A DNA stretch of 64,000 nucleotides, from NCBI GenBank assembly GCA_964459385.1, contig CAYWLG010000002.1, positions 248,001 through 312,000 of the forward strand. The letters are read 5' to 3'. Position 1 is the stretch's first letter. Each line of letters opens with the position of its first letter. Below, piece after piece: positions 58,908 to 64,000 of the stretch. This DNA comes from UBA6107 sp964459385 (lineage in GTDB: Bacteria > Chloroflexota > Anaerolineae > Anaerolineales > Anaerolineaceae). A program made the position numbers and the translations under genes. The notes beneath the pieces were generated by a model, which ran no database searches, had not been told where the DNA came from, and saw nothing but the letters and a program-made list of their open reading frames with translations.

Positions 58908-59852
58908 TTAGCCTTTGATGCCCGACATGGCGACACTTTCATAGAAGTAGCGCTGCAGCGAAATGAACAGAATAATGATCGGCAGGGAGGCGATCACCAT
59001 CGCCGCGAACACGCGGCCCCACTGCGGGCCCTCCTGGGTGAACTGCCCTGCGATGGCCACCTGAATGGGGTACAACGACTGATTTGAGACGGCGATCAAC
59101 GGCCAGTAGAATTCGTTCCAGATGAATTGAAACTCAAGGATCGAAACGGTCAGCAGACCCGGCAGCGAGTTGGGCAGTACCACCTTCCACAAGATCTGGA
59201 AGAGGTTGGCACCGTCGATGATGGCGGCTTCGTCCAACTCATAGGGCAGATCCGACAGGAATTGGGTCAGCGCGAATACGATGAACGGGCTGGCGTACCA
59301 GGGCACCACCATTGCCCAGAAGGTGTTGATCAGTCCCAGCTCTTTGACCACAAAATAGAGCGGTACCAGCACCACCTGCTGTGGGATCATCATGGTAGCG
59401 ACCACGTAGACCAGGATCAAATTCTTTTTGGGAAATTTCAGGCGGCCAAAAAAGTAGGCTGCCCCGGTGTTGAAGATCAGCGACAGCCCCACCACACAGA
59501 CAGAGGAGGCAAAGCTGATCCACAGTGCGTTCGAGAGGTTCATGCCGGCGCCTCTCGAAACCACATCCAGGCCCAGTGCCTGCACATAGTTGATGAGTGA
59601 CACGCCATCATAAGGGATGAACGATTTCCATGATGCCGGGAAGACGTTCGACCAAATGGCCTGTGAGGTGCGCAGGCTGTTGCCCAGCACGTAAACCATG
59701 GGCATCACGAATACAAAGGCGATCAGCGCATAGATGAGCACATAGAAGAAGTTTTTGCCGATCTTTGAGAGCAGCGCCAGGCGTTTCAAGCGCGCACGTT
59801 CACGAAGCTGTTCTTCGCTGAATTGAGGGGTTGTGGAAGTCTTTTCGCTCAT
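58908..59852 (-). CDS. Carbohydrate ABC transporter permease (MalG-like)
   Basis: A 314-residue permease with six helices. The EAA loop is LDEAAIIDGANLFQILWKVVLPNSLPGL, as in the CUT1 group's second permease. An N-terminal cytoplasmic extension of about 30 residues contains charged helix ERARLKRLALLSKIG. It pairs with the 59871 permease and the 60882 binding protein. GAGAGGAAAA precedes the ATG. Confidence 0.92.
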   Translation of the reverse strand: MSEKTSTTPQFSEEQLRERARLKRLALLSKIGKNFFYVLIYALIAFVFVMPMVYVLGNSLRTSQAIWSNVFPASWKSFIPYDGVSLINYVQALGLDVVSRGAGMNLSNALWISFASSVCVVGLSLIFNTGAAYFFGRLKFPKKNLILVYVVATMMIPQQVVLVPLYFVVKELGLINTFWAMVVPWYASPFIVFALTQFLSDLPYELDEAAIIDGANLFQILWKVVLPNSLPGLLTVSILEFQFIWNEFYWPLIAVSNQSLYPIQVAIAGQFTQEGPQWGRVFAAMVIASLPIIILFISLQRYFYESVAMSGIKG

Positions 59853-59870
59853 GATATTTTCCTCTCTGCC

Positions 59871-60779
59871 TTAATCGCTTCGCAAAACTCTCATCTGGAA
59901 GATGCTGACCACCAGAAGGATGAGCAAAAGAATGATGGATAGTGCCGACGCATAGCCCATTGAGCCAAAGACAAAGGCCTGCTTATAGATGTAGTAGACG
60001 ACCACGTTGGTAGACCGGCTCGGCCCGCCCTGAGTCAATGAATAGACCGGGATGAACACCTGAAAAGCGCCCATGGTGGCCCAAACGAGCACGAACATCA
60101 ACTGACGCTTGATGGAGGGCAAGGTCACGTTCCAGAATCGCTGCCAGGCATTGGCACCGTCCACGATGGCGGCTTCATAATACATCTCTGAAACGCCCTT
60201 CAGGCCGGCCACCAGAATGATCACGCTGTAACCCACATCTTTCCACACCGATATGGCGATCAGCGAAGGCAGCGCCTGCGTCTTGCTGGTGAGAAAGCTC
60301 AACCTGGGCAGCCCCAGGGTTTGCAGCAGACCGTTGACGATGCCCAGATCGGGGTTCAGCAGCATCCCCCATACGATCGAGACCACAATAAATGAGGTCA
60401 CGACAGGAATAAAGATGATTGCTCGAATTGCGCCCACGCCGGGTTTTCTTTGATTGGCAAAAACGGCCAGCGCCAGCGCCAGGATCACGATGATGATCAC
60501 ATAAAAGAAGGCGTAAATGAACGTTGTCTTCAAGCTCTGGATGAAAACAGGATCCCCGGTAAAGGCCCGAATGTAATTATCGAACCCCACCATTTTCTTG
60601 AAACCTTGCAGCAGGCTGTAATCCCAAAAGCTCGCCCTGAAAGCCCAGATCATGGGGTAATAACGAAAAACCGTGAAATTGATCAGGGCCGGCAGTACGA
60701 ACAGAAAAGCGACGATGTAATTGCGGTTTTTTTGCTTTTGAAACCAGGAGGTCTTTCCAGAGCCGGTAATTGTTGTCAT
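59871..60779 (-). CDS. Carbohydrate ABC transporter permease (MalF-like)
   Basis: A 302-residue permease with six helices, LPALINFTVFRYYPMIWAFRAS in the first loop and the EAA loop YYEAAIVDGANAWQRFWNVTLPSIK. The ATG at 60779 (GGAGACGAA upstream) is the start; the frame extending further upstream crosses the intercistronic hairpin. It forms the CUT1-type sugar channel with its neighbour. The ATPase must be provided in trans, as none is encoded in the cluster. Confidence 0.92.
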   Translation of the reverse strand: MTTITGSGKTSWFQKQKNRNYIVAFLFVLPALINFTVFRYYPMIWAFRASFWDYSLLQGFKKMVGFDNYIRAFTGDPVFIQSLKTTFIYAFFYVIIIVILALALAVFANQRKPGVGAIRAIIFIPVVTSFIVVSIVWGMLLNPDLGIVNGLLQTLGLPRLSFLTSKTQALPSLIAISVWKDVGYSVIILVAGLKGVSEMYYEAAIVDGANAWQRFWNVTLPSIKRQLMFVLVWATMGAFQVFIPVYSLTQGGPSRSTNVVVYYIYKQAFVFGSMGYASALSIILLLILLVVSIFQMRVLRSD

Positions 60780-60823
60780 TTCGTCTCCATAAGCATGCAG
60801 TACAAATTTGCTTTGAACCTGTT

Positions 60824-60861
60824 CCTTACCACGAGCATGATCGCTCACACTCGTGGTAAGG
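60824..60861 (-). promoter_or_regulatory. 12-bp intercistronic hairpin between binding protein and permease genes
   Basis: Perfect stem CCTTACCACGAG/CTCGTGGTAAGG around a 14-base loop, located after the binding protein gene. Such stems in ABC operons often protect the binding-protein mRNA or partly terminate transcription, so that more binding protein than permease is made. Confidence 0.8.
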
Positions 60862-60881
60862 GTTTTTAGTGCTGTTTCAGA

Positions 60882-62249
60882 TTACTGATTCCAGCCGGCG
60901 TACTTGGCTGCGGCTTCGTCCATCAAGCCGGCATATTCGTGCGCAAGTGCAGCGGCATCATCACCGGCCACCAGGCTGGTGAAGAACTCGGTGAACAGTG
61001 AGTTGTACTCAGTGTAGGCCGGGGTCTCGACGCGGTTCACACCGTCGGCGAGCATGACGGTCTTCATCAACTCGCGGGCAGGATCGCTGCTGAAATCGGG
61101 CAGGGTGTTGAGCAGGCCAATGTTGGCCGGGATCTGGCTCTTGTACTTCCAGATGTAGCTGGCGCCCTCATCGCTGGAGGCGAATTTCACGAAGGCAAGG
61201 GCTTCGTCAAAGTACTTGGTATTTGCAGCAATACCATAGTGCCAACTGCCGGTCTGGCAGATCGAGGTCTTGAAATACGGGGGTTCAATGGCGCCCATCT
61301 TGAAATCGGGGAACTGATCTTTCTGGGTGCCCATGATCATGTCTTGATAGATGGCGGTGGCGGCCAAGCCAGAGAGCATTTGGTTGGCGGTATTGGTGGA
61401 TGACATGACTTTGTATTTGGTGACCAGGTTCTGCTGGAACTGGTAGGCTTCAATGGCTGCGTCAGAATCGAAGTAACCGGTGAAGGTTACGCCGTCCGCT
61501 GCAATACCGGTGTAGGTAGCATCACCCTTTTCGCCGTTGGTGCGCGAAGGAATGCGCTGGAAGTAATCCCACGGACCGGACATTTCCAGGCCAAAGACCT
61601 CAGGGGTGCCGTCGCCGTTCGAGTCAACAGTCAGTTTCTGCCAGTTGGCCAGAGCGGTACCCTCATCGCCATAGGTCCAGCCGGCGGTGGTGGAGACGTC
61701 AATACCGGCAGCCTGCAGCATATCCACGCTGTACCACATCAATTGGCAAGATTGAACTTCGGGGGGAGCGTAGAACTTTGCACCGATGCTGCCTTCGCTG
61801 ACTGACTGGGCATCCCAGGTTTTCATTTCATCTGCAGTGAAGTAGGAGGTAAGGTCCATCAGCACGCCGTTGTAAGCAAAATGCTTCACATCGGGGCCAT
61901 CAGCCTGCACGATATCGATCTGGCTGTCGGTTGCAACAGCTTTTTCGATGGAGGGGAAGAGGTCGGCGAAGGGTTTGGTGTCGTAGACGACATCTACATA
62001 GGCCCATTTTCCGCCATCCACTTTGTGCCAGGCATCTACCATTTCGGCAAAGGCTTTGGCTTCCAGATCATCCTGAATTTTCAAGAAGTGCAGGGTGACA
62101 GGTTCGTGCGCACCAGTAGCGGGAGCTTCTTCGCTGGTGGCGGGCTCAGTTGCGGCTTCAGTCGTGGGCTGAACAGCAGGTTGGCAGGCTGCAATCAAAA
62201 GGCTGAATGCAACGGCCAGAACGAACAAAGCTTGCAAATACTTTTTCAT
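60882..62249 (-). CDS. Sugar ABC transporter substrate-binding lipoprotein (CUT1)
   Basis: A 455-residue lipoprotein. Signal peptide with lipobox IAAC, Cys22 lipidated, then a Thr/Glu/Pro/Ala-rich linker to about residue 50. The rest is an SBP_bac_1 binding protein; VTLHFLKIQDDLEAKAFAEMVDAWHK opens it, and the LSGLAATAIYQDMIMGT region and ALAFVKFASSDEGASYIWKYK are typical. It captures the substrate of this cluster; the sugar is unknown. GAGGAGAGATA precedes the ATG. It lies 130 bases downstream of the GntR gene, in a spacer that contains a possible operator. Confidence 0.92.
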   Translation of the reverse strand: MKKYLQALFVLAVAFSLLIAACQPAVQPTTEAATEPATSEEAPATGAHEPVTLHFLKIQDDLEAKAFAEMVDAWHKVDGGKWAYVDVVYDTKPFADLFPSIEKAVATDSQIDIVQADGPDVKHFAYNGVLMDLTSYFTADEMKTWDAQSVSEGSIGAKFYAPPEVQSCQLMWYSVDMLQAAGIDVSTTAGWTYGDEGTALANWQKLTVDSNGDGTPEVFGLEMSGPWDYFQRIPSRTNGEKGDATYTGIAADGVTFTGYFDSDAAIEAYQFQQNLVTKYKVMSSTNTANQMLSGLAATAIYQDMIMGTQKDQFPDFKMGAIEPPYFKTSICQTGSWHYGIAANTKYFDEALAFVKFASSDEGASYIWKYKSQIPANIGLLNTLPDFSSDPARELMKTVMLADGVNRVETPAYTEYNSLFTEFFTSLVAGDDAAALAHEYAGLMDEAAAKYAGWNQ

Positions 62250-62310
62250 TATCTCTCCTCATCAATATAGAAAGTACTTCAGCTTGTTTTGGGGCGACCT
62301 TAATAGATCA

Positions 62311-62329
62311 CCTATATCTTGCTTATAGG
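62311..62329. promoter_or_regulatory. CCTATA-N7-TATAGG inverted repeat upstream of the binding-protein gene
   Basis: Six-base arms around seven bases, in the spacer between gntR and the sugar transporter operon. The same strand holds TTGAAG 17 bp upstream of ATATAG, a possible weak promoter. It is a candidate binding site for the adjacent GntR regulator. Confidence 0.45.
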
Positions 62330-62379
62330 GATTTCTTCAACCCTGAGGGAACTCACCTCCTTCTGGTGTTATTTAGTTG

Positions 62380-63162
62380 TCAAAGCAGTTCCTTTGATGC
62401 ATATTGTGCGCTATTGCCATCGCGCAGTTTATAGATATTGGTCGTAAATTGAAACAGGCTGCCGCTAAAAACCGAGATGTTGTATTCGATGGGTGTTTCG
62501 TCTTCAGTGAAGCCCAAGCCGGTAAACAAAAAATGCGGGCTGCCTGGTTTTACCTTGAGTAGATCGCTGATCTCTGGGCTGGCAATGATGGGGACGATGG
62601 AGGTCTCATTGCGAATGATCGGTAAATGGGTGATCTCCTGATACAGCGAATAGAACGATGCACTTTCCAGATCATATTCTTGCATCTTTTTTCCCAACCG
62701 GTTTCGCACGATGGAGGTCATGAGCGCACCCGGCACACCGTCCACGCAACGAAGTCGGCGGAACTTGACGAACGTATCTTCTTCCCCCGGCTCCAGACGG
62801 AAGATATGCAACAGCGTATCGTCCGCTTTTAGATTTTCAATTGAAAGTACCTGAGAACTAACCTGCTTGCCATACAAATGCATGTTCTTGGTAAACCCCA
62901 TCACAGATTCGAACTGGCTGTCGATCTGCCGGGTCTTGACGATGGTGCCACTGCCCTGCACGCGCTGCAAAATGCCATCGCGTTCCAAGTCGTTCAGGGC
63001 ACGCACGACCGTGATGCGGCTGACGCCGTAACGGTCGCACAGGGCGCTCTCCGAAGGCAGATGCGTACCTGGACGGAATTCGCCGTTCATTATCTGGTCT
63101 TGAATAATGAACTTGAGCTGTTCATATAGTGGGGTCGGATTACTGGGGTCAACTTTGTTCAT
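62380..63162 (-). CDS. GntR family regulator (HutC/UTRA type)
   Basis: A 260-residue regulator. The N-terminal winged helix (about residues 8-75) has PLYEQLKFIIQDQIMNGEFRPGTHLPSESALCDRYGVSRITVVRALNDLERDGILQRV in split form, the GntR hallmark; ligand-binding UTRA domain fills residues 90-250. HutC-type members bind sugar phosphates or related effectors and release DNA. The ATG at 63162 follows AAGAGATACC; an upstream frame is not used. It is the first gene of the sugar cluster and most probably its repressor. Confidence 0.92.
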   Translation of the reverse strand: MNKVDPSNPTPLYEQLKFIIQDQIMNGEFRPGTHLPSESALCDRYGVSRITVVRALNDLERDGILQRVQGSGTIVKTRQIDSQFESVMGFTKNMHLYGKQVSSQVLSIENLKADDTLLHIFRLEPGEEDTFVKFRRLRCVDGVPGALMTSIVRNRLGKKMQEYDLESASFYSLYQEITHLPIIRNETSIVPIIASPEISDLLKVKPGSPHFLFTGLGFTEDETPIEYNISVFSGSLFQFTTNIYKLRDGNSAQYASKELL

Positions 63163-63283
63163 CAAGGTATCTCTTTTTTGAAGAAATTGACTTGCGACCA
63201 ACTGAACCACACTCTTACTCACACTGAAACGATCCGGTTAACATACATTTGTTATAAACTTGATATACATTGGATATAGCAAC

Positions 63284-63311
63284 ATTATAGCAAGTTAAAT
63301 TCAAAATACAA
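63284..63311 (-). promoter_or_regulatory. Promoter of gntR, overlapping a terminator
   Basis: On the minus strand, TTGTAT (63311 to 63306), 16-bp spacer and TATAAT (63289 to 63284). Downstream, AATGTAT occurs twice before the start codon and may be a GntR site. The -35 lies inside the hairpin at 63308-63332. Confidence 0.65.
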
Positions 63312-63332
63312 TCCCCAATTTCTGGGGATTGT
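63308..63332 (-). terminator. Terminator of the MFS gene, overlapping the gntR -35
   Basis: Ten-bp perfect stem ACAATCCCCA/TGGGGATTGT with a five-base loop, followed on the minus strand by ATTTTGAATTT. Confidence 0.7.
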
Positions 63333-63356
63333 CATCTGTTTTCTATGAGGATTGTT

Positions 63357-64000
63357 TTATTCAGCAGGTTGTGTGACCCGCGGCATCCAAAGACCCATCA
63401 ACAGGGCGGCCAGCAAAGCCAGCCCGCCGCCAAACAGGAAGGGCGCCGCCGGGCCAAACCCCGCCCATGACCCCGCCCCCTGCCAGAGGATGCCCGCGAT
63501 CAGCGAGGCCGGAAAGGCCAGCAGCCCGATCACCGCGTTGTAGGTGCCATAGGCTGTGCCGCGCAGATGTGCCGGCACCAGGTCTGCCACCAGTGCGTTG
63601 GCGGAGCCGTAGGCCATGCCATAGTACAGGCCGTAGAGCACATACAGCAGCCAGATGTGCCAGCCCTGCTGGGCAAAGGCGAACCCGATGTAGATGACGG
63701 CGTAGACCACCCACCCCCAGATGATGAGCCTGCGCCGGCCGATGCGGTCAGAAAGCGAACCGGCCGGGGTGCTTATGAGCGCATAGATCAGGTTGAACAT
63801 CACCAGCATGAGCAGAATGCCCAGCACCGAAAGGCCCAGGTTTTGAGCGCGCAGCACCAGAAAAGCATCTGAACTGTTGCCCAGGGTGAAAATGCTCACA
63901 ATGACCAGATAGATCATGAAGGGCTTGCCTAGATTTTTGAAAGAGAACTTGGGCAGGTCGCGCTGTTCTTTGGCTTTGACATCCTGCGCACCGATAACAA
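63357..64000 (-). CDS. Major facilitator superfamily transporter, C-terminal part (truncated by window edge)
   Basis: The frame is open to base 64000, so the start is outside the window. The visible 214 residues include a charged central loop (DVKAKEQRDLPKFSFKN) and six helices of an MFS C-terminal half. AGSLSDRIGRRRLIIWG is the motif A-like repeat in the loop between helices 8 and 9, and LVADLVPAHLRGTAYGTYNAVIGL is typical of drug/sugar MFS carriers. It lies upstream of gntR on the same strand and ends at a terminator. Substrate unknown. Confidence 0.8.
   Translation of the reverse strand, partial: VIGAQDVKAKEQRDLPKFSFKNLGKPFMIYLVIVSIFTLGNSSDAFLVLRAQNLGLSVLGILLMLVMFNLIYALISTPAGSLSDRIGRRRLIIWGWVVYAVIYIGFAFAQQGWHIWLLYVLYGLYYGMAYGSANALVADLVPAHLRGTAYGTYNAVIGLLAFPASLIAGILWQGAGSWAGFGPAAPFLFGGGLALLAALLMGLWMPRVTQPAE

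Overview
The window reads as chromosomal DNA of a free-living, probably anaerobic or facultative member of the Chloroflexota (Anaerolineae-like). This placement is an inference. It rests on lipoproteins with Ala/Thr/Glu/Pro-rich linkers after the lipid cysteine, a large secreted LVIVD plus beta-helix protein with IGTDVTGTKA repeats, class IIB fructose-bisphosphate aldolase, MgtA with an M-box leader, and many PadR regulators and ABC transporters. Coding density is high. I see no rRNA, tRNA, phage, insertion sequence or CRISPR array. The genes at both edges are cut by the window.

Layout: 1-6.8 kb holds the end of a polytopic membrane protein, an MFS transporter, an ABC-2 exporter (one ATPase, two permeases), a DoxX-like protein and a hotdog thioesterase. 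6.9-9.1 kb holds a PadR/GyrI-like operon and a lipoprotein. 9.1-11.5 kb is secD-secF. 11.6-14.8 kb is mgtA with an elaborate leader: promoter, M-box riboswitch, terminator and a short leader ORF. 14.9-17.6 kb has an AAA ATPase and an ABC-F protein with its own upstream-ORF leader. 17.7-22.6 kb has homoserine dehydrogenase, a peroxiredoxin-glutaredoxin fusion, small conserved proteins, a PlsC-like protein and fba. 22.6-25.2 kb looks AT-richer and holds a large membrane protein and a tiny membrane ORF with its own promoter and terminator. 25.2-30.8 kb is a complete livKHMGF branched-chain amino acid transporter operon. 30.9-35.2 kb is a mixed region: an unknown protein, a PadR/membrane protein pair, a VOC protein, a membrane protein and a methyltransferase. 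35.3-39.5 kb encodes a 1387-residue 7TM-PAS-GAF(x5)-GGDEF protein. 39.7-43.3 kb encodes the secreted LVIVD/beta-helix protein. 43.5-47.4 kb is a PadR-controlled MacB-like ABC system.

From 47.4 kb to the right edge every gene is on the minus strand. The run begins with a truncated MFS gene and a GntR/UTRA regulator. A sugar-utilisation cluster follows: binding protein, two permeases, SDR dehydrogenase, BtpA/SgcQ-like barrel protein, SIS isomerase-like protein, YjbQ-family protein and a PfkB-like kinase with Asn in place of the catalytic Asp. Next comes a tightly coupled five-gene unit: ABC ATPase, ABC permease, secreted accessory protein, EamA transporter and DUF624-like protein. Two more transporters end the run.

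The most notable signals are regulatory. (1) The mgtA leader stacks an M-box/terminator on a leader ORF whose Shine-Dalgarno sequence can form a 14-bp stem with the ORF's own interior. (2) The ABC-F gene has a 6-codon upstream ORF that is complementary to the downstream Shine-Dalgarno sequence, plus an intrinsic terminator. (3) Three unrelated PadR genes share the same layout: a consensus -35/-10 promoter with a palindrome at or just after the -10. (4) The sugar cluster contains an unusual enzyme set and could encode an undescribed carbohydrate pathway.
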